A DNA stretch of 64,000 bases from Dehalococcoidia bacterium (GCA_030649945.1 JAUSFE010000003.1:62001-126000), one strand, 5' to 3'. Positions 18,049-28,054 are shown, counted from the first letter of the stretch. Program-made: numbers and translations. Notes: generated by a model from the letters alone, not told the origin.

Positions 18049-19233
18049 ATGACCATGACCTTCATGAGCTCACCCTCGCTCCTTATGACATCGGAGTCCG
18101 TCACCGAGGGGCACCCGGACAAGCTCTGCGACCAGATCGCAGACGCCATTCTGGACGACATCATCGCCCACGACCCGGAGGCGCACGTTGCCTGCGAGGT
18201 GACGGCGACGACGGGCCTGGTGATCGTCCTCGGAGAGATCTCGACCGACCACTACGTGGACTGCATGGGGATCGCCCGCCAGGTGATCGCCGACACCGGC
18301 TACACGCGGCCGGAATACGGCTTCAGCGCCGACAGCTGCGGCGTGCTCGTCTCGATCAAGGAGCAGTCCCGCGAGATCGCGGCGGCGGTGGGCTCGGACG
18401 AGGGCGCGGGCGACCAGGGCATCATGCTGGGCTTCGCCTGCAACGAGACGCCGGAGCTGATGCCGCTGCCGATCAACCTGGCGCACCATCTCTGCCTGCG
18501 ACTGGCCCAGATGCGCAAGGACGGCACGCTGCCGTACCTGCGACCGGACGGCAAGTCTCAGGTGACTGTCGAGTACGAGTTCGGCAAGCCGAAGCGCGTG
18601 CACGCTGTGGTGATCGCCGCACAGCACGATCCCGGCATCGAGTCCAAGCGCCTCTGGGACGACGTGAACGAGCTGGTGATCAAGCCGGTCGTCGGCAGGT
18701 GGATGGACGAGCGCACCGAGATCCACGTCAACCGCAGCGGCTCGTTCATCCTGGGCGGGCCGGCCGCTGACACGGGTCTCTCCGGCCGCAAGAACATCGT
18801 AGACACATACGGCGGCATCGGCCGGCACGGCGGCGGCTCGTACTCGGGCAAGGACCCGTCCAAGGTGGACCGCTCCGCCTCTTACGCCGCCCGCTGGGTG
18901 GCCAAGAACCTGGTGGCGGCCGGCCTGGCCGATCGCGTGGAGATCGAGCTGTCATACGCCATCGGTCATCCGCAGCCCATTGGTGTATCCGTGGAGACGT
19001 TCGGCACGCACAAGTTCGACCACGGCGGCCTGCTGCAGCTGGTAAAGGGACATTTCGACCTCAGCCCGAAGGGGATCATCCGCGACCTGCGGCTGCGGCG
19101 GCCCATCTACCGGCCGACGGCGGCCTACGGCCACTTCGGCCGGCACGACATTGACGCGCCGTGGGAGATCACCAACAAGGCGGAGGAACTGCGCAAGGCG
19201 GCGGAATCGCTGACGGAGGCCCAGCGGGCGTAA
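18049..19233 (+). CDS. metK: S-adenosylmethionine synthetase
   Basis: Makes SAM from methionine and ATP. 394 residues with [20 protein letters not shown] at the N-terminus, [40 protein letters not shown] and the Gly-rich loop [26 protein letters not shown] lies eight bases before the ATG at 18049, which fixes the start; earlier in-frame codons are in the leader. It closes the SAM cycle begun by mtnA-ahcY, and may have its own control through the folded leader. Confidence 0.97.
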   Translation: MTMTFMSSPSLLMTSESVTEGHPDKLCDQIADAILDDIIAHDPEAHVACEVTATTGLVIVLGEISTDHYVDCMGIARQVIADTGYTRPEYGFSADSCGVLVSIKEQSREIAAAVGSDEGAGDQGIMLGFACNETPELMPLPINLAHHLCLRLAQMRKDGTLPYLRPDGKSQVTVEYEFGKPKRVHAVVIAAQHDPGIESKRLWDDVNELVIKPVVGRWMDERTEIHVNRSGSFILGGPAADTGLSGRKNIVDTYGGIGRHGGGSYSGKDPSKVDRSASYAARWVAKNLVAAGLADRVEIELSYAIGHPQPIGVSVETFGTHKFDHGGLLQLVKGHFDLSPKGIIRDLRLRRPIYRPTAAYGHFGRHDIDAPWEITNKAEELRKAAESLTEAQRA

Positions 19234-19242
19234 CCGCATCCG

Positions 19243-19935
19243 ATGTACGCGCTGATCATCGCGGGCGGCGAGGGCGAGCGCCTGCGCCCGCTGACGAGCG
19301 ACAGGCCGAAGCCGATGATCGAGGTGGCCGGGCGGCCGATCCTGGAGTACCAGGTCGATTGGCTGCGTGCGGGCGGCGTCACGGACGTGGTGTTCCTGTG
19401 CGGGTACAAGGCGCAGGTCATCCGCGAGCACTTCGGCGACGGGTCGCGGTTCGGGATCAGGGCGCAGTACTCGCTGGAGGAGCAGCCGCTGGGCCGCGGG
19501 GGAGCGCTGCGCCGGGGCTACACGCTGGCGCCGCCGCAGGAGCAGCTGATCATCGGCTGCAACGGCGATACCCTCACGAACCAGCCGCTGGCGGAGCTGA
19601 TCGCTTACCACCGGGCGAAGGACGCCGTGGCGACGGTGATGCTGGCGCCGCTGCGCAGCCCCTTCGGCATCGTCACCGTGGAGGAGGACGGCCGCATCAG
19701 CGCCTTCCAGGAGAAGCCCGTGCTGCCCTACTGGATCAACGCCGGCATCTACGCGCTGGACCGCGCCTTCTTCGCACGGCTGCCGGAGAAGGGCGACCAC
19801 GAGGCCACCACGTTCCCGGAGCTGGCGGCGGAGGGCAAGCTCTTCGGGTTCAAGAGCAACGCCTACTGGCGGCCGGTGGACAGCATCAAGGACCTGAACG
19901 AGGCGGAGCGGGAGTTGGCCCAGTTGACGACGTGA
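19243..19935 (+). CDS. Sugar-phosphate nucleotidyltransferase (NTP_transferase)
   Basis: 230 residues with the nucleotide-sugar pyrophosphorylase signature LIIAGGEGERLRPLT.DRPKP at the N-terminus, GCNGDTLTN (metal Asp) in the middle, and FQEKPVLPYWINAGIYALD later. It activates a hexose-1-phosphate as its NDP-sugar, probably mannose- or glucose-1-phosphate. Only ten bases after metK, so probably co-transcribed. Phosphohexomutase and isomerase genes further on suggest a shared route from fructose-6-phosphate to an NDP-sugar. Confidence 0.88.
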   Translation: MYALIIAGGEGERLRPLTSDRPKPMIEVAGRPILEYQVDWLRAGGVTDVVFLCGYKAQVIREHFGDGSRFGIRAQYSLEEQPLGRGGALRRGYTLAPPQEQLIIGCNGDTLTNQPLAELIAYHRAKDAVATVMLAPLRSPFGIVTVEEDGRISAFQEKPVLPYWINAGIYALDRAFFARLPEKGDHEATTFPELAAEGKLFGFKSNAYWRPVDSIKDLNEAERELAQLTT

Positions 19936-19951
19936 GCGTCCTCTGGTTCGC

Positions 19952-19979
19952 TTGACCCCCCGGGCTCGTTGACTATGAT
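19952..19979 (+). promoter_or_regulatory. Promoter of hicBA, probably giving leaderless mRNA
   Basis: TTGACC (19952-19957), 16-base spacer, TATGAT (19974-19979). The hicB ATG at 19991 is only 11 bases after the -10, so the transcript should begin at or next to the start codon. Confidence 0.6.
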
Positions 19980-19990
19980 TAAGATGACCT

Positions 19991-20380
19991 ATGTCTCGCA
20001 ACGCAAGGGCTGCTGACTCCTCCGGCAAGCGCACCGCGGGGGCGGATCGCGTACTTGGGTACCTGCTACTGACTTTCCGCGTCTACCCCCAAGACAATCA
20101 GTATGTTTCGGAATGCCCGGAGCTAGGCACGACCAGTTGCGGTGACACGATTGACGAGGCGTTGAGAAACATCAGGGAAGCGACGGGCCTCTACCTGAGC
20201 GCGATTGAAAGAACTGGAGAGCGGGCACGGATCTTCAGGAAGCGGAACATCCCCATTTACCTCAGACACCCTCATGAAGGCCAAGTGGTGACGGCACGAG
20301 CGGAAGATACCGTTACGGTATCGGTGGTGCCTCTTATCGCTCCCGCAAACGGTCATGGCAAGACTTCCGCTGTGCTCTAG
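19991..20380 (+). CDS. hicB: HicB-family antitoxin
   Basis: 129 residues. The HicB core is visible from about residue 25: LTFRVYPQDNQYVSECPELG then TTSCGDTIDEALRNIREAT, the partial RNase-H-like fold of HicB, followed by a C-terminal region that replaces the usual DNA-binding domain. It overlaps hicA by 26 bases. Antitoxin-first order differs from the classical hicA-hicB order but is common for this subgroup. Confidence 0.8.
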   Translation: MSRNARAADSSGKRTAGADRVLGYLLLTFRVYPQDNQYVSECPELGTTSCGDTIDEALRNIREATGLYLSAIERTGERARIFRKRNIPIYLRHPHEGQVVTARAEDTVTVSVVPLIAPANGHGKTSAVL

Positions 20381-20612
20381 CGACGAAGTTGTCAATGCAT
20401 TGAAGCGGGCTGGGTTCCAGCCCGCTTCGTCTTCAGGCGGCAGTCACCTGACAATGGAGAAGGCAAGTGGGAGGCGAGCTATCACAACGGTTGTAGTACT
20501 AGGCAAGAAAGAGATACCCAGAGACACCTTGAAGGGCATCCTGCGACTCGCAGAGATTTCGCAGACAGACTTTGTGAAGTACCTGGGGAAACGCCAGAAG
20601 GGCGGCAAGTAG
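20355..20612 (+). CDS. hicA: HicA-family mRNA interferase toxin
   Basis: 85 residues with the small dsRBD-like HicA fold: SSDEVVNALKRAGFQP, then GGSHLTM with the catalytic His at residue 31, and a C-terminal IPRDTLKGILRLAEISQTDF. The start at 20355 overlaps hicB. Translation-blocking RNase neutralised by HicB. The pair sits between two sugar-activation genes. Confidence 0.85.
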   Translation: MARLPLCSSDEVVNALKRAGFQPASSSGGSHLTMEKASGRRAITTVVVLGKKEIPRDTLKGILRLAEISQTDFVKYLGKRQKGGK

Positions 20613-20683
20613 TTGCCGGGCTCCCCTCAAGCTCCGGGCCGACGGCTGGCGGGCCTACGCGCCGTCGCGCCGCTAGAACGCCC

Positions 20684-22111
20684 GTGAAAGAGACACCTAT
20701 TCGCTTCGGCACGGACGGCTGGCGCGCGATCATCGCTGAAGACTTCACGTTTGCCAACGTGCGGGCGTGCGCCCAGGCCACGGCCCGGTACATCCAGGGC
20801 ACCGGGATGGCGGACCGGGGGATCGTCGTCGGCTACGACACGCGGTTCGCCTCGGAGGAGTTCGCGGCCGCCGTGGCCGAGGTGATGGCGGGCAACGGCA
20901 TCCCCGTGTACCTGTGCGAGGCCCCGGCGCCCACGCCGGTGATCGGCTACGCCATCCTGACGCACAAAGCGGCCGGATCCGTCGTCATCACGTCCAGCCA
21001 CAACCCGGCGCTCTACTCCGGGTTCAAGGTGCGCACGGAGTACGCGGGGGCGGCGCCGCCGGAGGTGCTGGCGCAGATCGAGGCTCTGATCCCGGCGGCG
21101 CTTGCCGGCGACGTGCCACGCCTCGGCCTGGAGGAGGCGAAGGAGCGCGGCCTCGTCCAGACCTTCGACCCGCAGCCGGAGTACCTGCGCCATCTCTCCG
21201 GGCTGTTGGAGCTGGACAGGCTGCGAGACGCGGGCCTGCGCGTGGTGCTGGACCCCATGTACGGCGCCGGCGCGGGCTACCTGAAAGCGCTGCTGTCCGG
21301 CGGTAAGACGCAGGTCTGGGAGATGCGCGGCGAGCGCAACCCGGCGTTCCCGGGCATGCACAACCCGGAGCCGATACCCCGCAACCTGGAGGCCACGAGC
21401 GCCTTCGTCCGCGAGAAGGGGGCGCAGGCAGCGCTGGCCACGGACGGCGACGCCGACCGCATCGGCGTGCTGGACGGCCAGGGGCGGTTCGTGAACCAGT
21501 TGGAGACGTTCGCGCTGCTGGCGTACTACCTGCTGGAAGTGCGCGGACTGCGCGGGCCGATCGTGAAGTCCGTGACGACGACGAGCATGGTGCGCAGGCT
21601 GGGGGAGCTGTACGGCGTGCCCGTACACGAGACGGGCGTGGGCTTCAAGTACCTGGGCCCCAGGATGCGCGAGACGGACGCGCTGATCGCGGGGGAGGAG
21701 TCCGGCGGCTTCGCCTTCCGGGGGCACCTGCCGGAGCGCGACGGCGTCCTCTCCGGCCTCTACGTCCTGGACCTGATGGCGAGGCGCGGGAAGGAGCTGC
21801 CCGAGTTGATCGAGGAGCTGTTCGCAAAGGTGGGGCCGCACTACTACGACCGCATCGACATCACGCTGACGGAGTCCGAGCGCGACAGGATCGCAGCCAT
21901 GCTGCCGGACCTGCAGCCCACCGGCATAGCCGGGTTGCCGGTGACGGGCTATGACCGCACGGACGGGCTGCGCTTCCTGCTGGCGGACGGCGCCTGGGCG
22001 CTGATCCGCCTCTCCGGCACGGAGCCGCTGATGCGCATCTACACCGAGGTCCGTGAGCAGGACCAGGTGCAGCCGGTGCTGGCGGCCGTGCGGGAGCTGA
22101 CGGGGGCATGA
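20684..22111 (+). CDS. Phosphoglucomutase/phosphomannomutase family protein
   Basis: Alpha-D-phosphohexomutase of 475 residues. All four motifs are present: IRFGTDGWRAI at the N-terminus, the phosphoserine loop VVITSSHNP, the metal loop DGDADRIGV, and the C-terminal phosphate loop IRLSGTEPLMRIY. Interconverts hexose-6- and hexose-1-phosphates. GTG start at 20684. Overlaps the next gene by four bases, indicating a coupled sugar-phosphate operon. Confidence 0.93.
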   Translation: MKETPIRFGTDGWRAIIAEDFTFANVRACAQATARYIQGTGMADRGIVVGYDTRFASEEFAAAVAEVMAGNGIPVYLCEAPAPTPVIGYAILTHKAAGSVVITSSHNPALYSGFKVRTEYAGAAPPEVLAQIEALIPAALAGDVPRLGLEEAKERGLVQTFDPQPEYLRHLSGLLELDRLRDAGLRVVLDPMYGAGAGYLKALLSGGKTQVWEMRGERNPAFPGMHNPEPIPRNLEATSAFVREKGAQAALATDGDADRIGVLDGQGRFVNQLETFALLAYYLLEVRGLRGPIVKSVTTTSMVRRLGELYGVPVHETGVGFKYLGPRMRETDALIAGEESGGFAFRGHLPERDGVLSGLYVLDLMARRGKELPELIEELFAKVGPHYYDRIDITLTESERDRIAAMLPDLQPTGIAGLPVTGYDRTDGLRFLLADGAWALIRLSGTEPLMRIYTEVREQDQVQPVLAAVRELTGA

Positions 22112-23181
22112 GCCAGACGGTGTTGGACGACCCCGAGGCGCGCGGCCGCCTGGATCCGGGCGGTATGCTGAGGGACGTGCGCAGCCTGCCGGAGCAGTGC
22201 CGGCAGGCGTGGGAGGCGGCCCAGGGACTGCGCCTGCCGCAGGACTACTCGCAGATCGAGCGCATAGTGGTGCTGGGCATGGGCGGCTCGGCCATTGCCG
22301 GCGACATCTGGCGGGTGCTGCTGCAGCGCGAGTGCGCGGTGCCCGTGTTCAACGTGCGCCAGTACGACCTGCCGCCCTACTTGGATGAGCGGACGCTGGT
22401 CATCGCCTCCAGCTTCAGCGGCGGGACGGAGGAGACGCTGTCGGCCTTCCAGCAAGCGCTGGCGACGCCGGCGAAGAAGCTGGCGATCACCACCGGCGGC
22501 CGGCTGCTGGCGACGGCGCGGGCGAACGGTGTGCCGGCATTCACCTACGAGTTCCGGGGCGAGCCGCGGGCAGCGCTGGGCTGGAGCCTGGCGCCGCTGC
22601 TGGCAGTGGGCGCGAAGCTGGGGCTGATGCAGGGCGTGGAGACGGACGTGCGCGAGGCGATAGCGGTGACGGAGGGGCTGCGGGACGAGCTGGCCGAAGA
22701 CGCGCCCGCGGACGGCAACCCGGCGAAGCAGATGGCGCTGCGGCTGCACGAGAAGCTGCCGGTAATCTACGGCGCCGGGCCGCTGCTGGAGATAGCGCAC
22801 CGCTGGAAGACGCAGCTCAACGAATCGGCGAAGGTGTGGGCGTTCTACGAGGAGCTGCCGGAGATCCACCACAACGCCATCATCGGCTATGACCTGCCGC
22901 AGGGCGTTGCACGGGAGACGGCCGTCGTCTTCCTGCAATCGCCGGACCTGGTGCACAGGCGGGTGCAGCTGCGCTACGCCTTCACGCGGGAGCTGCTGGC
23001 CCAGGCCGGGGTAGAGGTCTTGATCGCGGAGACGAGAGGGCGTAGCGCGCTGGCGCAGATGATGTCGCTGGTGCTGTTCGGCGACTACGTCAGCGTGTAC
23101 CTGGCGTTCCTGTACGGTGTGGACCCGACGCCGACGACGGTGATCGACAACCTCAAGGCCTGGCTGGCGCAGCAGGATTAG
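22108..23181 (+). CDS. Bifunctional phosphoglucose/phosphomannose isomerase (SIS domain)
   Basis: 357 residues with two SIS domains: VVLGMGGSAIAGDI and SSFSGGTEETLSAF in the first half, and a C-terminal PGI/PMI half with KTQLNESAKVWAFYEELPE and HHNAIIGYDLP. This is the arrangement of bifunctional phosphoglucose/phosphomannose isomerases. It would supply mannose-6-phosphate or glucose-6-phosphate to the mutase it overlaps. Confidence 0.9.
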   Translation: MSQTVLDDPEARGRLDPGGMLRDVRSLPEQCRQAWEAAQGLRLPQDYSQIERIVVLGMGGSAIAGDIWRVLLQRECAVPVFNVRQYDLPPYLDERTLVIASSFSGGTEETLSAFQQALATPAKKLAITTGGRLLATARANGVPAFTYEFRGEPRAALGWSLAPLLAVGAKLGLMQGVETDVREAIAVTEGLRDELAEDAPADGNPAKQMALRLHEKLPVIYGAGPLLEIAHRWKTQLNESAKVWAFYEELPEIHHNAIIGYDLPQGVARETAVVFLQSPDLVHRRVQLRYAFTRELLAQAGVEVLIAETRGRSALAQMMSLVLFGDYVSVYLAFLYGVDPTPTTVIDNLKAWLAQQD

Positions 23182-23247
23182 GGCAGCGCGGGCCCGCCAC
23201 AGTTTGTTTGGCATTTTCCGCGTTTTCAGCCAGGGTTATTGTGGAAT

Positions 23248-23274
23248 TTGTTGTGTAAGGTATTGTGGTATAAT
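23248..23274 (+). promoter_or_regulatory. Promoter/operator of the mazEF-like pair
   Basis: An extended -10, TGGTATAAT, ends at 23274, ten bases before the antitoxin ATG, so mRNA is probably leaderless. The -35 (TTGTTG near 23248) is poor. TATTGTGG occurs twice nearby (about 23238-23245 and 23261-23268), a possible operator for the ribbon-helix-helix antitoxin. Confidence 0.5.
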
Positions 23275-23283
23275 CGCAGGGCG

Positions 23284-23553
23284 ATGCCCAGGAAGAAGAA
23301 CAGGATCATCCAGGTGCCGGTGCCCGAAGACCTGCTGCGAGAGCTGGACGAGTTGTCCGGGAAACGCGATCAGTCCCGCTCGGCCCTGATCCGGGAGGCC
23401 TGCGCGGAGTACATCGCTAACCTTGCGGAGGCAGAGGCCGTCCGGCGCTACATTCAGTCATATGACGAGATGCCCGAGACCGAGGAGGAGAGGGAGTGGG
23501 CTGAGATGGGCGAACGAGAGCTGGCCAGGCGTCTAGCGGAGGACGAATGGTAG
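23284..23553 (+). CDS. Ribbon-helix-helix antitoxin (CopG/MazE-like)
   Basis: 89 residues starting MPRKKNRIIQVPVPEDLLRE, a ribbon-helix-helix DNA-binding domain, followed by an acidic C-terminal tail rich in Glu and Tyr/Trp that would wrap the toxin. The ATG at 23284 is preferred because it follows the -10 at leaderless spacing. One base separates its stop from the MazF start. Confidence 0.85.
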   Translation: MPRKKNRIIQVPVPEDLLRELDELSGKRDQSRSALIREACAEYIANLAEAEAVRRYIQSYDEMPETEEEREWAEMGERELARRLAEDEW

Positions 23554-23554
23554 T

Positions 23555-23881
23555 TTGAGGCGGGGGGAGGTCTGGTGGGCTAACCTGGACCCACCCGCTG
23601 GAGCGAGGCCGGTACTCCTGCTTTCCAGGGACGCAGCCTATGAAAGGCGTCGCTCGGTGACTATTGCACCGGTCACGACCAGGATTCGCGGTCTGCCGGT
23701 CGAGGTGATGTTGCGGCCCGAGGACGGCTTGTCCCAGATTTCGGTTGTCAATCTGGACGATGTCACTACCGTGCGCAAGATTGTGCTCGCTAGGCGCCTC
23801 ACCACCCTCTCTCCTGCCAAGATGCGCGAGGTCGAAGAAGCTATCCGTTTCGCGCTCCAACTGCCGGCGTACAGGCGCTGA
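23555..23881 (+). CDS. mazF: MazF/PemK-family endoribonuclease toxin
   Basis: 108 residues with the MazF opening RRGEVWWANLDPPAGARPVL, VTIAPVTTRIRGLPVEV, and the late VNLDDVTTVRKIVLARR. The start is TTG at 23555, directly after the antitoxin stop. Sequence-specific mRNA cleavage is the known family role. A short hairpin follows at 23931-23950. Confidence 0.92.
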   Translation: MRRGEVWWANLDPPAGARPVLLLSRDAAYERRRSVTIAPVTTRIRGLPVEVMLRPEDGLSQISVVNLDDVTTVRKIVLARRLTTLSPAKMREVEEAIRFALQLPAYRR

Positions 23882-23930
23882 AGAGACGCTGGGCACTTGA
23901 GCGAGGGCCTTGCCTCCCATCCCCCGCCGG

Positions 23931-23950
23931 ATCCTGTCTGCGGACAGGAT
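23931..23950. terminator. Hairpin between convergent mazF and rpsI
   Basis: ATCCTGTC-TGCG-GACAGGAT, a perfect 8-bp stem midway between the converging toxin gene and the end of the ribosomal supercluster. It lacks a T-run. Confidence 0.45.
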
Positions 23951-24025
23951 GACAAAGGGCAAGGGGCAAGGGGCGCCGGCGGCGGAAACCCTGCCGGTGT
24001 CCCCGCGACTCGGGGACGGTGCAGG

Positions 24026-24445
24026 CTAGCGCTTGGTGTACTGGGGGGCCTTGCGGGCGCGCTTGAGGCCGGGCTTCTTGCGTTCCTTGATGCGCGGGTC
24101 GCGGGTCAGGAGGCCGGCCTTGCGCAGCGGCGGGCGCAACCCCTCGTTGAAGACGATAAGGGCCCGGGAGATGCCGTGCGCGATGGCGTCCGCCCAGGCG
24201 CTGACGCCACCGCCCGCCACGTGGGCGCTGACATCGAAGGTCCCGGCGGCATTGGCGACCTCCAGCGGCAGGCGGACCCTGTTCTGGTGAGTGACGCGCG
24301 TGAAGAGCGTCAGGAAGGGCTTGCCGTTCACCGCTATGTTCCCGGTACCGGGGTAGAGGCGTACGCGGGCCACGGCCGTCTTGCGGCGGCCGGTGCCGTA
24401 GTGGTACTCGCCGGTGGGTGTCGTTGCCGCCTGCTCCTGCGTCAT
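24026..24445 (-). CDS. rpsI: 30S ribosomal protein S9
   Basis: 139 residues. [32 protein letters not shown], and the C-terminal tail [18 protein letters not shown], which reaches the P-site tRNA in S9. Starts four bases inside the rplM stop (ATGA). Last gene of the ribosomal supercluster on this strand. Confidence 0.97.
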   Translation of the reverse strand: MTQEQAATTPTGEYHYGTGRRKTAVARVRLYPGTGNIAVNGKPFLTLFTRVTHQNRVRLPLEVANAAGTFDVSAHVAGGGVSAWADAIAHGISRALIVFNEGLRPPLRKAGLLTRDPRIKERKKPGLKRARKAPQYTKR

Positions 24446-24924
24446 GACTGCTCCGTTCCCTTCGCGGCGCCGGCGGCCGCCAGCGCCGCTTTTGCCAGCC
24501 GCTTGCCGGACGCGTTGACCTGGGCCTCGTGCGGGTGGTCCGGGCCGGCGTAGACCTTCAGGTGGCCCAGGACATGGCGGGCCAGCCGGTTGCGCGGCAG
24601 CATACCCCGCACCGCAAGCTCCAGCACCCGCCGTGGGTTCTTGGCCAGCAGGTCTTTGAGAGCGGTCTCCTTGAGGCCGCCCATGTAGCCCGTGTGGCGA
24701 TAGTAGATCTTGTCCTCCAGCTTGTTGCCCGTGACGTGGACCTTATCGGCGTTGACGACGACGACGAAGTCGCCCATGTCCAGGTGGGGCGAGTAAGTCG
24801 GTTTGTGCTTGCCCATGAGCAGCAGAGCGATGCCCGTGGACAGGCGGCCGAGCGTCTGGCCGTTGGCGTCGATCACGTGCCAGCGCTTGTCTATCTCGCC
24901 GCCCTTGAGGCTATATGTCTTCAT
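24442..24924 (-). CDS. rplM: 50S ribosomal protein L13
   Basis: 160 residues from the ATG at 24924 ([20 protein letters not shown], the usual L13 start); three in-frame ATGs lie 9-15 bases upstream. Shows [30 protein letters not shown] and [20 protein letters not shown]. Its start is inside the end of truA, so it is coupled to it. A short Ala-rich tail follows the conserved core. Confidence 0.96.
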   Translation of the reverse strand: MKTYSLKGGEIDKRWHVIDANGQTLGRLSTGIALLLMGKHKPTYSPHLDMGDFVVVVNADKVHVTGNKLEDKIYYRHTGYMGGLKETALKDLLAKNPRRVLELAVRGMLPRNRLARHVLGHLKVYAGPDHPHEAQVNASGKRLAKAALAAAGAAKGTEQS

Positions 24925-25705
24925 GCGTTTCATCATCAAACAACCTGCTCTCGTAGCGAACCTTCATCAGGCAGAGCCCCTGCGCCGGGGCGCTATGGCG
25001 GGCCTCGCCCGGGCGCGCCTCGCGCAGCATCCGCGCGAAGTCCTCCACGCTCCGGCTGCCCTGCCCCACTGCGGCCAGCGCACCCATTATGCGCCGCACC
25101 ATGTGCGGGAGGAAAGCGTTGGCCTCGATATCGAGGTGTGCCAGACGTCCTGACCGCGTCAGCGCGGCGGAGAACACCAAGCGTTCGGTGGGCCGCCGCC
25201 CGGCCTCCGATGGCCGCGTAAAAGCCGCGAAGTCGTGCCGGCCGGCGAGCAGCGCAGCCGCCTGTGACATGGCCTCCGTCTCCAGCGGGCAGGGCAGGTG
25301 CCAGACGAGTTGGCGCAGGAGGGCCGGGCGCTGCGGGGAAAGGTACAGCGTGTAGCGGTACCAGCGGCCGGCCGCGTGGCGCCGCGGGTCGAAGTCCGGC
25401 GGCACTGCGGCGGCGGCCCGCACGGCGATGTCCTTCCGGAGCAGCGCGTTGGCGCCGCGGACGAACGTCTCCAGCGGGTGGCGGCTGGCGGTGAGGAACG
25501 AGGCCACGTGACCCCTGGCGTGCACCCCGGCGTCTGTGCGCCCTGCCAGGGCCACCCTTATTGGTTCGCTTGTTAAACTGCTGAGGGCCCGCTCCAGCGA
25601 GTCCTGCACCGTTGGTGCGTTCTTCTGGTACTGGGAGCCGCCGAAGGCCGTCCCCTGGTACTCGACGAGGAGGGCCAGGCGGCGGCGAGGCTCGTCGGGT
25701 TCCAT
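24911..25705 (-). CDS. truA: tRNA pseudouridine synthase A
   Basis: Modifies U38-40 of the tRNA anticodon stem. 264 residues with [15 protein letters not shown], the catalytic Asp in [28 protein letters not shown], and [13 protein letters not shown]. Overlaps rplM by 14 bases and lies downstream of rplQ, the standard rplQ-truA-rplM-rpsI order. Confidence 0.95.
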   Translation of the reverse strand: MEPDEPRRRLALLVEYQGTAFGGSQYQKNAPTVQDSLERALSSLTSEPIRVALAGRTDAGVHARGHVASFLTASRHPLETFVRGANALLRKDIAVRAAAAVPPDFDPRRHAAGRWYRYTLYLSPQRPALLRQLVWHLPCPLETEAMSQAAALLAGRHDFAAFTRPSEAGRRPTERLVFSAALTRSGRLAHLDIEANAFLPHMVRRIMGALAAVGQGSRSVEDFARMLREARPGEARHSAPAQGLCLMKVRYESRLFDDETHEDI

Positions 25706-25781
25706 TCAGTGCCCCGGGTCTACACAGGCCGAGCGGGCGAATGCCATTCGCCCCTACGCAGACCGGGTTGGCGGCGGGGAG

Positions 25782-26144
25782 TTAGGACTGCCCCTCTACG
25801 AGCTCCAGCTGCGCCATGGCCGCGCCGTCTCCCTGGCGCGGGCCCAGCTTGACGATGCGGCTGTAGCCGCCGGGCCGGCTCGCATAGCGCGGGGCCAGCT
25901 CGTCGAACACCTTCTCCACGACCTTCTTGTCGTACACGTAGCCCAACGCCCGGCGGCGGGAGTGCAGGTCTCCGCGCTTGCCCATGGTGATCACGCGCTC
26001 CGCAAGGCCGCGCACCTCCTTGGCCTTCGCCTGGGTGGTGATGATCTTCTCGTGGCGGAGGAGGTCCGTGACCAGGTTCCGGAAGAGGGCCAGGCGGTGG
26101 TCGGTGGGGCGGCCGAGCTTGCGGCCGGCGATGCGATGGGCCAC
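25782..26144 (-). CDS. rplQ: 50S ribosomal protein L17
   Basis: 120 residues from GTG at 26144 ([20 protein letters not shown]), two bases after the rpoA stop; the longer upstream frame is unlike L17 and overlaps rpoA. Contains [20 protein letters not shown] and a C-terminal [17 protein letters not shown]. Normal length. Confidence 0.96.
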   Translation of the reverse strand: MAHRIAGRKLGRPTDHRLALFRNLVTDLLRHEKIITTQAKAKEVRGLAERVITMGKRGDLHSRRRALGYVYDKKVVEKVFDELAPRYASRPGGYSRIVKLGPRQGDGAAMAQLELVEGQS

Positions 26145-26146
26145 GG

Positions 26147-27424
26147 CTACTGCGTCCCCTCTTCGCCGGTCAGTTCCAGGAGCTTGCGCTTCCAATCAGG
26201 GATCTCTTCCTCTTCCCCGGCGGCGGGGGCGGGGGCGGCCGCCGCCTTGGCCCGGGACTTCTTGGTGCGGCCCACGGGCGCCGGCTCTATGCTGGGGAGC
26301 TCCCCTTCTTCGGGCGCCTCGGCCGCCTTGGCCGCTGCTGGGCCCTCTGCTGCCACCGCGGCGCGCTGGGCGCCGGCGCCGGCAATGGGGGCCTCTTCGT
26401 CGTCCAGTGGCAGCGCCTCCATGATCTCCTCTTCGGCGTGGTCCACCGCCAGGAGGCCCATCTCATCCAGCTTCTCGCGCAGCTCGTCGTAGGACTTGCG
26501 GCCGAAGTTGCGGAGGGCCAGCAGCTCCTCCTCGCTCTTCTCCAGCACCTGGCCCACGGTCATGAGGCCGCTGCGGCGCAGGCAGTTGTACGCGCGCATG
26601 GAGAGGTTCAGGTCCTCGATGGGCATGTTGTACCTGTCCGGCGTGAGGACGGTGCCCGCCCCCAGGCCGCGCTCGACGACGGGCAGCGCCGGCCGGCCCA
26701 TGTTCGAGAAGAGCTTGAACTGATCGATGAGGATGTCCGCGCTCTTGCTCACGGCCTCGACGGCCGTAATGCTGCCGTCCGTCCAGACCTCCACGATCAG
26801 CTTGTCGTAGTTCGTGGCCTGGCCCACGCGCGTGGGCTCCACCTTGTAGTTGACCTTGCGCACGGGTGAGAAGATGGCATCGACGGGGATGACGCCGATG
26901 GTCGTGCCGTCCACCTGGCCGGCGGGGACGTAGCCGCGCCCCTGCTCCACGTTGAACTCCACGTACAGCCGGGCGCTGGGGGAGTCGACCGTGGCCAGGT
27001 AGAGGTCTGGGTTGACTACCTCGTAGTGCTCGGGCACCTGGATGTCGCCGGCGGTGATGGCGCCCTCGCGGCCGCTGATATCGAGCACGAGGGTGCCCGG
27101 CCGGTCGGACAGGGCGTGCAGGCGGAGCTCCTTGACGTTAAGGAGGAACTCGATCGTATCCTCTTTGACGTTGGGGATGGTGGAGAACTCGTGCTGGACG
27201 CCGTCGATGCGGACGGAGGTGACGGCGGCGCCGGGAAGCGAGCTGAGGAGGGCGCGGCGGAGGGCGTTGCCGAGGGTGGTGCCGAAGCCAGGCGGCAGCG
27301 GCGCGGCGACGATGCGCGCGAAATCTTCGGTTGAGTCCTCAACCTCTATGACAGGCTCGTCCGAGACCTGCTGTGTGACGGCGGGGACTGCGCCCCGGTA
27401 GACCTGAGGTTCTAGCATCTCCAT
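26147..27424 (-). CDS. rpoA: DNA-directed RNA polymerase subunit alpha
   Basis: Alpha subunit, which assembles polymerase and contacts UP elements and activators. N-terminal domain: [34 protein letters not shown]-terminal domain at about residues 255-325: [20 protein letters not shown] and [18 protein letters not shown]. Beyond the family end (about 330) there are ~90 extra residues, Ala/Glu/Pro-rich and then Lys/Ala-rich, closing with [18 protein letters not shown], a possible short helix. The total of 425 residues is well above the usual ~315-340. Confidence 0.97.
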   Translation of the reverse strand: MEMLEPQVYRGAVPAVTQQVSDEPVIEVEDSTEDFARIVAAPLPPGFGTTLGNALRRALLSSLPGAAVTSVRIDGVQHEFSTIPNVKEDTIEFLLNVKELRLHALSDRPGTLVLDISGREGAITAGDIQVPEHYEVVNPDLYLATVDSPSARLYVEFNVEQGRGYVPAGQVDGTTIGVIPVDAIFSPVRKVNYKVEPTRVGQATNYDKLIVEVWTDGSITAVEAVSKSADILIDQFKLFSNMGRPALPVVERGLGAGTVLTPDRYNMPIEDLNLSMRAYNCLRRSGLMTVGQVLEKSEEELLALRNFGRKSYDELREKLDEMGLLAVDHAEEEIMEALPLDDEEAPIAGAGAQRAAVAAEGPAAAKAAEAPEEGELPSIEPAPVGRTKKSRAKAAAAPAPAAGEEEEIPDWKRKLLELTGEEGTQ

Positions 27425-27427
27425 CCT

Positions 27428-28054
27428 TTAACGCGAGTAGTACTCCACAATCGTCGCTGTGTTGAATTTGGCGCCTATTTCGTCGATCTCCGGCTGCGCC
27501 AGCACGCGGCCACTCATGTTCGTAATGTCCAGGTTGAGCCAGGAGGGGATGCTCTTGCTGGCCACGTTCTCGCTGATGATCTTGAAATACTCGCTGTTCT
27601 GGCCGCGAGAGGTCCAGCGCACCTCGTCGGCGGCCTTGAGGACGCGCGAGGGGATGGCGGACTTGCGGCCGTTGACGGTGAAATGCCCGTGCAGCACAAG
27701 CTGCCTGGCCTGCGCGCGGGAGTCCGCGAAGCCAAGGCGGTAGATGATGTTGTCGGCGCGCATCTCCAGGGTGCGCAGGAGTATCTCGCCGGTGACGCCG
27801 TGGCGGCGCACGGCCTCCTCGTAGTACTTGCGGAACTGGGCCTCCAGGATGCCGTAGACGGCGCGGCCCTTCTGCTTCTCGCGCCACTGGAGGCCGCGGT
27901 CAGAGACCTTTCGCCTGCGGGTGGAGCGCTGGCCGGGCGGATAGGGCCGGCGCTCAAACGTGCACTTGGGCGTGAAGCACTTCTCGCCCTTGAGATAGAG
28001 CTTGTCTCCCAGGCGACGGCAAAGCCGGCAGACTGGTCCCGTATAACGAGCCAT
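27428..28054 (-). CDS. rpsD: 30S ribosomal protein S4
   Basis: 208 residues. The N-terminus MARYTGPVCRLCRRLGDKL plus CFTPKC is the zinc-binding (C+) form of S4, followed by the S4 RNA-binding domain (SRAQARQLVLHGHFTVNGRK). It nucleates 30S assembly and often represses the alpha operon. Three bases from rpoA. Confidence 0.97.
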   Translation of the reverse strand: MARYTGPVCRLCRRLGDKLYLKGEKCFTPKCTFERRPYPPGQRSTRRRKVSDRGLQWREKQKGRAVYGILEAQFRKYYEEAVRRHGVTGEILLRTLEMRADNIIYRLGFADSRAQARQLVLHGHFTVNGRKSAIPSRVLKAADEVRWTSRGQNSEYFKIISENVASKSIPSWLNLDITNMSGRVLAQPEIDEIGAKFNTATIVEYYSR

